Part shown: positions 55,029-63,331 of the stretch, piece after piece
Position numbering within the stretch: the first letter of the stretch is position 1
Layout of the letters: each line of letters starts with the position of its first letter
Origin: Alishewanella agri BL06
GTDB taxonomy: Bacteria > Pseudomonadota > Gammaproteobacteria > Enterobacterales > Alteromonadaceae
Assembly (NCBI RefSeq): GCF_000272005.1
Contig: NZ_AKKU01000025.1
Coordinates: forward strand, 153,493-217,492
Direction of reading: 5' to 3'
Length of the DNA: 64,000 nucleotides
The notes under the pieces: generated by a model
Database searches by the model: none
What the model was told of the DNA's origin: nothing
Seen by the model: the letters and a program-made list of their open reading frames with translations, nothing else
Translations under genes and position numbers: made by a program

Positions 55029-55088
55029 AAGTATTTTGTGCATAACTATTTTATGCATAACTACTTTGCGCATAATTACTTTGCGCTT
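55029..55088. repeat. Four 15-bp imperfect tandem repeats
   Basis: Four units run head to tail: AAGTATTTTGTGCAT, AACTATTTTATGCAT, AACTACTTTGCGCAT, AATTACTTTGCGCTT. They lie just upstream of the lipoprotein gene. The unit is a multiple of three and stays in frame with it, so the extended frame would encode a repeated Lys-[Val/Ile]-Val/Leu-Met-His-like peptide. Confidence 0.85.
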
Positions 55089-55270
55089 TAGTGGCCGCAT
55101 CCTGGCTCCTTAGTCTTTTACTATAACGGCGACGATTTTTCTGGCCCAGGCTGACCGCGCGATGTCAGAGCGGCCTTTACATCATAATAGCGACTTTTGG
55201 CGCAGGCAGCGCGGATCTGCATCCGGTTGGATCGCGGCTTAAGGCGCTTGCGATTATTGCGCTAGGAATG

Positions 55271-55300
55271 AATATACACTTCATATATAATTCGTATATT
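55271..55300. promoter_or_regulatory. Inverted repeat upstream of the ParD-like gene
   Basis: AATATAC (55271-55277) is repeated inverted as GTATATT (55294-55300), enclosing the A+T-rich TTCATATATAA, which could be a -10 region. ParD-type proteins usually bind such dyads to repress their own operon. Function inferred. Confidence 0.4.
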
Positions 55301-55322
55301 GCGAACTGCAGGAGTCAGGAAC

Positions 55323-55541
55323 TTGGGTATTGTAAAAATTGCTGATGAGCTACACGAAGAAATTCGCAAAGCCAGTGGCGCTATGTCGCGCTCGATTAAT
55401 GCGCAGGCGGAGTTTTGGCTAAAAATGGGCATGCTGGCTGAGCTGCATCCGACCCTTAATTATCAGCAATTGGTAGTGATGTTGTTACAGCAGGCTGATG
55501 TGAAATGGGCGGGGGGCCTGGATGAGCGGCGTTCAGCTTAA
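55323..55541 (+). CDS. ParD-like antitoxin-family protein
   Basis: Small protein of 72 residues starting at a TTG (55323) with AGGAG eight bases ahead. GIVKIADELHEEIRKASGAMSRSINAQAEFWLKMG is a ribbon-helix-helix arrangement of the ParD-like family (PF11903). Its downstream neighbour is not a ParE toxin but a methionine aminopeptidase, which it overlaps by 20 bases. It probably binds DNA, perhaps the dyad at 55271-55300. Confidence 0.75.
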   Translation: MGIVKIADELHEEIRKASGAMSRSINAQAEFWLKMGMLAELHPTLNYQQLVVMLLQQADVKWAGGLDERRSA

Positions 55542-56316
55542 AACGGCAGCCGAGCTGGCATTACAGCGCGAGGCTGGCCGGTTGTTAACCCGGGTGTTTG
55601 CGATGCTGGATACTGCGATCACGGCCGGAATTTCAACCCTGCAAATTAATGAACTGGCTGAGCGCTATATCGTCGATGAGTTACAGGCCCGCCCGGCCAG
55701 CAAGGGCCAGTATGGCTTTGCCTATGTGCTAAATACCTCGGTGAATGAGGTGGTGTGTCACGGCGTGCCGTCGGCCAGTCAACGCTTAAAAAACGGCGAT
55801 ATTATCAACGTCGATATTACGCTGGAAAAACATGGCTTTATTGCCGATTCCAGCAAGATGTATCTGATTGGCGAGGTGGCACCGGCAGCCCGGCAGTTGG
55901 TGGCCGACTGTTATCAGGCGTTGTGGCTGGGTATTAAAGCGGTTAAACCCGGCGCCCGGCTGGGCGATATTGGTTTTGCCATTGAGCAGTTTGCCTTAAG
56001 CCGCGGCTACAGTGTGGTGCGGGAATACTGTGGGCATGGCATTGGCCGTGAGATGCACGAAGCGCCGCAGGTGCTGCATTATGGTGCCGCCGGCAGCGGT
56101 ATGCTGTTAAAGCCCGGCATGGTATTTACGATTGAGCCGATGCTTAATCAGGGCAGCGCCAAGGTGAAAACCAAAAAAGATGGCTGGACTGTGGTCACCC
56201 GCGATAAGAAATTATCGGCACAGTGGGAGCACACCGTGGCAGTAACAGAAAACGGGGTAGAGGTATTAACGCTGCGCCCGGAGGAGCTGGCGCAGCAGTT
56301 AGCAACGGCTGGTTAG
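55522..56316 (+). CDS. map: Type I methionine aminopeptidase, accessory copy
   Basis: Dinuclear metalloenzyme of 264 residues. All five metal ligands are present: D98, D109, H172, E205 and E236; His80 is the substrate histidine. The reaction is removal of N-terminal methionine. The main map gene normally stands next to rpsB; this one instead overlaps a ParD-like gene by 20 bases, so it is probably a second copy with a special role. Its end overlaps the convergent DUF3297 gene by four bases. Confidence 0.9.
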   Translation: MSGVQLKTAAELALQREAGRLLTRVFAMLDTAITAGISTLQINELAERYIVDELQARPASKGQYGFAYVLNTSVNEVVCHGVPSASQRLKNGDIINVDITLEKHGFIADSSKMYLIGEVAPAARQLVADCYQALWLGIKAVKPGARLGDIGFAIEQFALSRGYSVVREYCGHGIGREMHEAPQVLHYGAAGSGMLLKPGMVFTIEPMLNQGSAKVKTKKDGWTVVTRDKKLSAQWEHTVAVTENGVEVLTLRPEELAQQLATAG

Positions 56317-56561
56317 CGGTAAAAGGCTTCTACGGTACCTTTTACGGTCAGTAATAATGGCTGGCCACGGCGATCCAGTGCCTTGGCGGAGGCGACCTTT
56401 ACCCAGCCTTCGCTGATGCAATATTCTTCCACGTCAAAACGCTCTTTGCCGTTGAGCTTAATGCCTACTTCGTGCTCAAAGATAGCCGCGTTGTAAAATT
56501 TGCTGCGTGGATTTACTGATAAACGATCTGGTAACTCGGGGCGGATAGTCGCGTCGGTCAT
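56313..56561 (-). CDS. DUF3297 protein
   Basis: Small protein of 82 residues. It matches DUF3297 (DRLSVNPRSKFYN followed by GIKLNGKERFDVEEYCISEGWVKV), a family of short cytoplasmic proteins of unknown function widespread in proteobacteria. No signal peptide or membrane segment. A possible stress or ribosome-related role has not been established. Confidence 0.82.
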   Translation of the reverse strand: MTDATIRPELPDRLSVNPRSKFYNAAIFEHEVGIKLNGKERFDVEEYCISEGWVKVASAKALDRRGQPLLLTVKGTVEAFYR

Positions 56562-56642
56562 AACATCACTCTATTAAGTTTAAAGCCGCTATATTAAGCT
56601 CAGAGCGAAGCTGACTCAAGGCTCTGGCTTTCAGGTAAAAAG

Positions 56643-57566
56643 TTATTGCGGTAAAAAGTTGGCGCCACCGGGGACCCGAAGCTCCAATCGAGTGACGTAG
56701 ATCGCACTGCGCTGCTCGTGCGACGAGTAATAACTGATATAGAGGCAATTTTCCCGTAAGACCATACCGGCGTAACTGCAATCACCACCGGATGGCAGAA
56801 CTTGTAATTCGGTCAGTTTTCCGGTTAACCGGTCCAGCTTGCACAGACTGGTGCGAACCTGTTGATCATATAAGCGTACACAGACCAGAAGCTGGCCATC
56901 CGCTAACCGGAGCATCGCCGGACCTCCAATCCGACAGCCGATATCTGTCCACTGCCAGTCATGATAGGGTGGCCGCGCAACACCCAATAAGCCGTTTTCG
57001 GGATCCCGACGCAGTAAACAAAGTGCGGTACCGTCAGGCTCAAAGCAGATAGCGCTTTCGTTAGCGTAGCTGCCCTGATAAATCGCCTGACCAAGGGGTA
57101 CAAAGTGCCTCGCATCCCGGGTTTGATACGTCCTTACCAGACGTGGCTGGCCACAATGATAGCTAACGGCAAGGGCTTGCTGCCCGAACCATGCCAGGCG
57201 CCATAACCAAAAATTTGGTTCACCAATCGCGACCGGTGCTGACCACTCCAGACCATTATCAGAAAACCAGGCGAAACTCTGATGGCTCTGCTGGCTTTTG
57301 TCATGCAAAGCGCCGGCGCCATAAAGCATCAAGCGGCCATCAGGTAGCAGACTAAATTTTGCATCACGTAAATCTGCGCCCGCCATACTGATCACGGCAG
57401 AGCTGAGCCAGTGAATACCGTCCAGGGAGCGTAAGATCCGAAACTGACCATCAGGGGAGACATGAGCGCTACCTTCGCGAAATACACACCAGAGGGTATA
57501 GTGAAAATAAATCAAATCGGTAAAAGCATTATGAGGCGCCTGCTGCCAAATCCTTAGTGTTTGCAT
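56643..57566 (-). CDS. Sialidase-fold beta-propeller protein
   Basis: Protein of 307 residues from the ATG at 57566 (an ATG at 57590 adds eight). Repeated blades have the sialidase-like pattern of short Asp-box-like turns (SPDGQFRILRSLDGIHW, FSDNGLEWSAPVAI), and PSGGDCSYAGMV resembles the end of bacterial exo-sialidase-like proteins. No signal peptide is visible, so it may be cytoplasmic. Catalytic activity is uncertain: the usual arginine triad was not traced. Confidence 0.65.
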   Translation of the reverse strand: MQTLRIWQQAPHNAFTDLIYFHYTLWCVFREGSAHVSPDGQFRILRSLDGIHWLSSAVISMAGADLRDAKFSLLPDGRLMLYGAGALHDKSQQSHQSFAWFSDNGLEWSAPVAIGEPNFWLWRLAWFGQQALAVSYHCGQPRLVRTYQTRDARHFVPLGQAIYQGSYANESAICFEPDGTALCLLRRDPENGLLGVARPPYHDWQWTDIGCRIGGPAMLRLADGQLLVCVRLYDQQVRTSLCKLDRLTGKLTELQVLPSGGDCSYAGMVLRENCLYISYYSSHEQRSAIYVTRLELRVPGGANFLPQ

Positions 57567-57692
57567 CTTAGTGAGACCCGAGACCATCATTTAAGCATTA
57601 CATTAACAGAAGTCAGCTTAGTCGCAAGCTGCACTGGATCGTCACTGCTAAACAAGCTAGAGTCGCGAGTTAAAACTATTCGAGGGCAAGTC

Positions 57693-58172
57693 ATGAAATC
57701 CTGGCTGTTAACGCTATTGCTGGCAGGCTGCATGTTCTTTGGTATCAGTTGGTATAAAGAGCAGACTTTGCTGAAGAGCGCCAGTACTGCGCCGGCTTTT
57801 ATCGCTATGACTGCCGAGGGGGATCTATTTCGTTCGACGGAGCTGCAGGGCAGACAAACCTTACTGTATTTTTTTGCGCCCTGGTGCGGTATCTGTCGCT
57901 TAAGTATGCCGAATTTGAAGTATTTGCAGGCTGATAACGAGGGGCTGGCGGTGTACGCTATTGCGCTACAGTATGATTCAGCGCAGCAGGTAGCGGACTT
58001 TGTTGCTGATTTAGATCTAGAGGTTCCGGTACTCTTGGGTAACCAGCAGCTGGCCACTGATTATCAGATTCAGGCTTTTCCGACTTATTATGTTATCAAT
58101 GCAGAAGGGCAGATTAGTGCTAAGTCGCTGGGATATAGTACGGCGCTTGGACTTTGGTTGCGCAGTCGCTAG
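57693..58172 (+). CDS. TlpA/ScsD-like membrane-anchored thioredoxin
   Basis: Protein of 159 residues from the ATG at 57693 (GAGGG upstream). A single N-terminal helix (LLTLLLAGCMFFGISW) anchors or exports it; a cysteine in that helix could be a lipid site but the lipobox is poor. The redox motif is WCGIC in LLYFFAPWCGICRLSMP, and the cis-proline is in QAFPTYYVI. It is a periplasmic disulfide exchange protein; the partner is unknown. Confidence 0.85.
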   Translation: MKSWLLTLLLAGCMFFGISWYKEQTLLKSASTAPAFIAMTAEGDLFRSTELQGRQTLLYFFAPWCGICRLSMPNLKYLQADNEGLAVYAIALQYDSAQQVADFVADLDLEVPVLLGNQQLATDYQIQAFPTYYVINAEGQISAKSLGYSTALGLWLRSR

Positions 58173-58181
58173 TAGTAGACA

Positions 58182-58958
58182 TTAGTGTTGCTCGGGAGTG
58201 GATTGTTGCGAGTGCTGACCTAGTAACTTTTCTCGAGATAATTCAATTTGTTGCCAGAGCTGAGCCCGCCGCTCGTCGTCAAGCTTGCTACTTTTCCGGC
58301 TTAAAACCAGGTACAGTGGCTGCGCCATAAACCGCGGTTCGAGCTTGCGGATCTTATCAGCCTCGGAGTGGCCTTTGAGTTGCGCTGCCGCCACTTCATC
58401 CGGCAACACGTAACCATCAAGGCGGTGCTTTAAAACCAAATCAATACCAGAGTCGAGAGCTGTATCCAGTTCACGCCATACGCCCAGTTGTTGTAGACGC
58501 TGCTCTGCTACGTAGCCCTTGGGTGCCGCTAAACCATGTTGTATACCGGTTAACTGCTGACCATCCCACTGCAATGTGCTGTCATATCGGGTATAGATAG
58601 AATAATTCAGATGCAATAATCGCTTACTTGGGTCCAGTTCCAATTGTGATCTGGGAAAGTGATATGCGCTATCGCGCTCAGCAGTCCAGCCAACCCCAAT
58701 GGCCCCATCCAGCTCGCCCCGGCTTACCGCTGCCAAACAACGACGCCAGGGTAGTCGCTGCAGTTGATACGGCATTGCCAGGCTATCTAAAGCATCGCTA
58801 ACAACCCTGGCCTGGAACTCAAAAATCTGCTCTAAACCAACCCCCAGACTGTTTTTTAAAGTCGATTTTTCTTGTAGCTCATAACAGAACAGTAACGGGG
58901 AATGTGCAGCGACCGGCTGACACACAAGTAGCAGCGCCAATAAGGCGTATTTACGCAT
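58182..58958 (-). CDS. Periplasmic solute-binding protein (SBP_bac_3 type)
   Basis: Protein of 258 residues from the ATG at 58958, with GGAGG seven bases ahead. A signal peptide is clear (MRKYALLALLLVCQPVAAHS). The fold resembles amino-acid-binding family 3 proteins (LPWRRCLAAVSRGELDGAIGVGWTAERD, LPDEVAAAQL). No ABC permease is nearby. Such orphan proteins in Alteromonadales often act as periplasmic sensors; the next gene on this strand upstream is a membrane diguanylate cyclase. Confidence 0.78.
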   Translation of the reverse strand: MRKYALLALLLVCQPVAAHSPLLFCYELQEKSTLKNSLGVGLEQIFEFQARVVSDALDSLAMPYQLQRLPWRRCLAAVSRGELDGAIGVGWTAERDSAYHFPRSQLELDPSKRLLHLNYSIYTRYDSTLQWDGQQLTGIQHGLAAPKGYVAEQRLQQLGVWRELDTALDSGIDLVLKHRLDGYVLPDEVAAAQLKGHSEADKIRKLEPRFMAQPLYLVLSRKSSKLDDERRAQLWQQIELSREKLLGQHSQQSTPEQH

Positions 58959-59142
58959 AGTTGTCCTCCAGCTATGAGCGTCACAGCACAGAGTGTATTG
59001 TTTAATTAATAACCTAAATAACCTTGCGGTCAACTTCAAATAGGCTTTTACGCCAATATAATGAAAATTAATCACAATTTGCTGTCTGAAAATGCTGGCA
59101 GCATGATGCGCCAAACCAATAGCGGATCTAGGTTGTGATTAG

Positions 59143-60333
59143 CTAGCTTGGGATAGTCGCCACCTGGGTTGATTTCACGGCGGAAAAGCTTTGCACCTGA
59201 TTGCGGCCCAAAGATTTTGCTATGTAAAGCGCCTGGTCGGCTTGTGTCAGTAGACTTTGCCAGTCTGTGGCTCCGGGAGTGCTGGCTACCCCTATGCTCA
59301 CGGTCAGTGTAAATTGATCAGTGTGTTGTACCCTTTGTTTTTCGATACTCTGACGTAGTCGCTCGGCGATTTGCAGTGCAATATGATGCTCGGTATCGGG
59401 TAAACACAGTAAAAACTCTTCGCCACCAAAACGGAATAGTAAATCGTAGTCGCGTAGCTGTTGTTCAGCGATATGGGCGATATGCTGCACAGCTTGGTCG
59501 CCTGCAGCGTGCCCCAGCGTATCATTAATCTTCTTGAAGTGGTCGGCATCCAGTAGCAGCAAACTCAGGCTGCTGCCCTTGCGCCGACAACGATTAAATT
59601 CAGCAGCCAGTCGCAGGTCCAGGGTGCGGCGATTCAGGGCACCAGTCAAGGCATCCCGCTCAGACAGCTGCTGCAGCATTAGCTTTTGTTGGCGATGGCT
59701 CAGCATGATAATGCAGCAGAAGACCAGAATGGCGAACACGGTAAGACAAAAAAAACCAATACTGTGTACCAGACTGCTGTAATTCGCCGTAACAACCTGG
59801 GTTTGCTCCAACAACAGATAGATTGAACGAGCACTAAATTGCAGGATGTTAAAGATAAAGGTCGCCATAAAGGCCAGATAGACTTTACCGAGCTCCGAGT
59901 GGCGGGCCTGCCAAAGCATAGCAATACACCATAAATTAACTATCAGTACTATCGGGATATTGAGCAGCATCCGGTATCCCAGATTGCTACTGATGGCATC
60001 GACAAAATGTAGTGCAAAAATCAGTAAGAATACCAGTAGCAAGCCGAGCCGTTTGCCGGGTTTTTGTAGATGCCGGTGAATGCCAGCGGCCAACGCCAGA
60101 CTTGCTCCGACACTCAAGCTGTTGGTAAGGGCAGGAAACAACCAGTATGGTAAAGGATAACCGGCATACCTTAAGGCGCTGAAACTGGCGTTTAGCAGCA
60201 TGCACAGGCCGGCCAGGACAAAATAGCGTTGATAACGAAATTGCCGGTCTGCACTATCTTGCAATACCAGTACAGCGGTCGCCACCAGTGCGATAAAGGC
60301 ATTGACGATTGTCAGAGTTAACAAATCCATCAC
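59143..60333 (-). CDS. Membrane diguanylate cyclase (GGDEF)
   Basis: Protein of 396 residues. Seven or so membrane helices fill the first 210 residues. The GGDEF domain follows with active signature RFGGEEFLL and, five residues upstream, the inhibitory-site motif RDYD (RxxD). It should make c-di-GMP with product feedback. The periplasmic binding protein gene lies 184 bases downstream on the same strand and could conceivably feed it a signal. Confidence 0.9.
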   Translation of the reverse strand: MMDLLTLTIVNAFIALVATAVLVLQDSADRQFRYQRYFVLAGLCMLLNASFSALRYAGYPLPYWLFPALTNSLSVGASLALAAGIHRHLQKPGKRLGLLLVFLLIFALHFVDAISSNLGYRMLLNIPIVLIVNLWCIAMLWQARHSELGKVYLAFMATFIFNILQFSARSIYLLLEQTQVVTANYSSLVHSIGFFCLTVFAILVFCCIIMLSHRQQKLMLQQLSERDALTGALNRRTLDLRLAAEFNRCRRKGSSLSLLLLDADHFKKINDTLGHAAGDQAVQHIAHIAEQQLRDYDLLFRFGGEEFLLCLPDTEHHIALQIAERLRQSIEKQRVQHTDQFTLTVSIGVASTPGATDWQSLLTQADQALYIAKSLGRNQVQSFSAVKSTQVATIPS

Positions 60334-60474
60334 AGGCTAGCTTCGTCGGAAAAGGGCGCAGAATCTAGCACAAAAAAGCAACAGCAAGCAATTGGCATTA
60401 GAGCGTTATTTTTATTCTCAGACACAGCAACAAGTTACCTTGGTCTTGGGTATCTCCCGATACCAGAAAGGCAT

Positions 60475-60504
60475 AAAAATACCGGGAGCAAGGGCTCCCG
60501 GTAT
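60475..60504 (-). terminator. Intrinsic terminator of the S8 protease gene
   Basis: Reading the minus strand, ATACCGGGAGC (60504-60494) pairs with GCTCCCGGTAT (60489-60479), followed by a T-run. It begins 11 bases after the protease stop codon. Confidence 0.88.
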
Positions 60505-60514
60505 GGCGAGCGTA

Positions 60515-63085
60515 TTAACGTTGAATACTAATGACCGGAGACATCCACACTTCCCAATGCGCCGGGTTGTTTTTATCACCGAGCGCTTTCAGGACACGGA
60601 TCTCAAGCACATAATCACCGTTTGGCACTTCCATGGTTTTACCCTTGCCACCATTGCTGTGGAGGCGAGTACCGTCCCAGGTATAGTTAAAGAAACCGGT
60701 TGCCGTACTGTTCCGCGGTAAATATTCCATCACGTTCGTTTTGTGGAATACCGGATGGACCGGACGCTTAGTTGCGGCATGCAGAATGTTCATCTCCATA
60801 TAGCGGGCGTGATGATCAAAATGCATTAAGAACCATGGCATATCAGTACCTTGCATCGAGTAAGTACAGCTTTCGAGGCAGCGGCTGAAGGTATTGCCGT
60901 TTAAGGTTGCTAGCCAGGGGAAACCATTTGCCGTAGGGGTCAGGATTTGAATCCCCTGATAGTCGCCAACAAAGCCTGCGAACGGCACGCGATATACCTG
61001 GCCGGCTGCTTGCGGTGTAAAAACGATATAACCGCCGTACTGACCATTTACTGGCGTCGTAGCGGGATTGATAGTGACATCCACAGTGGTGCTGCCGCCT
61101 GCAGGTACGGTTAGCGTATCTGAACTAAAGCTGACACTGGCATTGCCTTGGAAGAAGCTTGGCGTAATCACACCGCCAGTACTCAGCGCGTTAACTGACG
61201 ATAACTGGTAGGTCACCGCTTCGCTACCGCTGTTACTGACTGTCAAACGTTGCGTAAAGGGACCCGCTTCGCCTTCACCGGCAGCAATTTTCCCTGGCGT
61301 AATATAGGTGGTCGCATTGGCACTGGAGGCAACATTAATCATCCCAGCTCCCTGACGATGCACCATATCCAGGAAGCCTAGTGCAGGGTTGCCTGACCAC
61401 AGTTTGGGTTCGGCGCTATTTTGCAGAATATTGCGCATCGACATGGCTGGGATCTGTGGATTGTTTTGCAGCAACAGTGCCGCTGCACCGGCGACATGCG
61501 GCGATGACATTGATGTGCCGCCCAAGGTAGCAAAACCACCAGCCTCCATCGGATAAGTAGAGAAAATGCTCCCGCCAGGTGCACCTAAATCTGGTTTTAG
61601 TTGCAAATCCGGTGACAAACCGTACGAACTAAAGCTGGAAATCCGGCCGCCTGTCGCAGATGGCGTTACGACCATACGGTTAGTCCAGTTTAAAACCGGG
61701 TTTTCCTGGCTACGAATAAAGAGACCGTCTTGTTGCGTTATGGCAACCACCGGTACCGAACCGTTACCTAATGGTGCGCCCAAAGTGCCACTGAAAGTAC
61801 CCGCGGCATTATTGTGAATAACCACCGAGGTAGCTCCGGCCGCGATTGCATTAGCAGCCTTTTCACCAAATGGGCAAACCCCGCGCACCGCTAACGCAGT
61901 TTTACCGGCTGGGTTTGCCAGTAGCGGGTCGGTGTTACAGGCTTGTCCGATAAAGACGACATCCGACGAACCTGTGGTTGGCGCCATGCCACTAAAGGTC
62001 ATGATATTGTATGGGATATCCCGGTTGTTGACGGTGGCAATTTGTTGCGCTGAGCCAAGGTTATCGTAGGAAGCGACACCGATAACATGTTCACCAAGAC
62101 CAGGCACTCCGGCTGAATATAAGCCATTAGCCCCACTGTTGCCGATAGAGGCCACAACAACAACACCTTTTTCTACCAGTCGGTCTGCTGCCTGAGCGGT
62201 TGGATATTGCGGCCACTGAAACGCCGCGCCCAGGCTCATATTTACGATATGCATACCATCGTTATAGGCTTTCTCCATTGCCTCGATGATAATATCAGCC
62301 GACGTGCTACCGGCACAGCCAAATACCCGGTAGGCGCCGAGGGTAACGTTGGGCGCGACACCCTTTACCCGACCGTTGGCACCAACAATACCCGCAACGT
62401 GGGTACCGTGACCACCACAGTCATCTGGGTTGAAATCCGGGGTAGGAACGGGATTATAAGTCGCACTGCTTGGGTCGGCGTTGAAGGCATCGCCAACAAA
62501 ATCATAACCGTAGGCAATTCGTGTAGTAGGGAAAGACGTTGAACCGTTGCTACCGGAGCCCCCGAAATCCGGATGGTCGATATCAATACCAGAGTCGATA
62601 ATCGCGACCTTAATACCAGTACCGTCCAGATTCATACTATTCTGGGCAAAATTAGCGCCCGTCATGCCCAGTGCAACGGCCATATCAGCGGCTGAGCCGC
62701 CTTCGCTACTCTCTACTGCGGGAGCATGAAATACCTCTACCGGGTAAATCGCTTTGACACCAGGGATCTGCATCAGTTTAGCCCGGTTTGCTGCAGAAAT
62801 TTCGACCGAGAAACCGTTAAACAGTGTTTCAAAACGGCGTTTTTCAACAAAGCTCAGATCTGCATCTCTTGCCGCATCTTTGAATTTGTTTTGTGCTGCG
62901 CGCACGTTACTTTTGCTATTGCCGCCCGCTACCGGTTTATCACTCAATTCGATAAACCACAGGTTAGTGCTCTCGCTGTCGCTGATATTTAGTTGTTCGG
63001 CCGCCGCACAGGGTAGCCCGAGTGCCAGCATACAGGCTAGGGTCAGCCGGTTTCTGGCGACCTTGAAATGTTTTTGATAAGACAT
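60515..63085 (-). CDS. Secreted S8-family subtilisin-like protease
   Basis: Exported serine protease of 856 residues. A signal peptide (about 1-29) precedes an inhibitor-I9 propeptide (about 40-120). The catalytic triad is Asp164 (IDSGID), His226 (GGHGTHVAG) and Ser525 (GTSMSSPH), with oxyanion Asn316. A PA domain is inserted at about 370-465. After the protease domain come a fibronectin-like domain (about 590-690) and a C-terminal beta-sandwich of about 130 residues. It degrades extracellular protein. A strong terminator follows. Confidence 0.93.
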   Translation of the reverse strand: MSYQKHFKVARNRLTLACMLALGLPCAAAEQLNISDSESTNLWFIELSDKPVAGGNSKSNVRAAQNKFKDAARDADLSFVEKRRFETLFNGFSVEISAANRAKLMQIPGVKAIYPVEVFHAPAVESSEGGSAADMAVALGMTGANFAQNSMNLDGTGIKVAIIDSGIDIDHPDFGGSGSNGSTSFPTTRIAYGYDFVGDAFNADPSSATYNPVPTPDFNPDDCGGHGTHVAGIVGANGRVKGVAPNVTLGAYRVFGCAGSTSADIIIEAMEKAYNDGMHIVNMSLGAAFQWPQYPTAQAADRLVEKGVVVVASIGNSGANGLYSAGVPGLGEHVIGVASYDNLGSAQQIATVNNRDIPYNIMTFSGMAPTTGSSDVVFIGQACNTDPLLANPAGKTALAVRGVCPFGEKAANAIAAGATSVVIHNNAAGTFSGTLGAPLGNGSVPVVAITQQDGLFIRSQENPVLNWTNRMVVTPSATGGRISSFSSYGLSPDLQLKPDLGAPGGSIFSTYPMEAGGFATLGGTSMSSPHVAGAAALLLQNNPQIPAMSMRNILQNSAEPKLWSGNPALGFLDMVHRQGAGMINVASSANATTYITPGKIAAGEGEAGPFTQRLTVSNSGSEAVTYQLSSVNALSTGGVITPSFFQGNASVSFSSDTLTVPAGGSTTVDVTINPATTPVNGQYGGYIVFTPQAAGQVYRVPFAGFVGDYQGIQILTPTANGFPWLATLNGNTFSRCLESCTYSMQGTDMPWFLMHFDHHARYMEMNILHAATKRPVHPVFHKTNVMEYLPRNSTATGFFNYTWDGTRLHSNGGKGKTMEVPNGDYVLEIRVLKALGDKNNPAHWEVWMSPVISIQR

Positions 63086-63257
63086 AGATTTATTTGCTCC
63101 GATTTTATTCTGGTTTTTAGTTTTGTTGGTTTAATTATCGAGCTGAATTAGAGTGGGTTTTTGCCAGCGTTGTGCCGGCGACTTATCATGCATAATCAAT
63201 GCCGGGAACGTGGTGGTGGTGGCAGGACAGATGCCACGCGATATGAGGCCGGATTTA

Positions 63258-63271
63258 ACAACAGCTGTTGT
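63258..63271. repeat. 14-bp perfect palindrome upstream of the S8 protease
   Basis: ACAACAGCTGTTGT is a perfect dyad in the 246-base gap between the protease gene and the universal stress protein gene. It lies 173 bases upstream of the protease ATG and could be a regulator site. Confidence 0.4.
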
Positions 63272-63331
63272 CGGTGACTGTAAAAAAAGCTGACACTTTT
63301 GAACGTTATAAAGGATGCTGTCTGAGGGGGG

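Noticed and set aside
55029-55088. Small CRISPR-like array
   Set aside because: Units are contiguous 15-mers without spacers and no cas genes are near.
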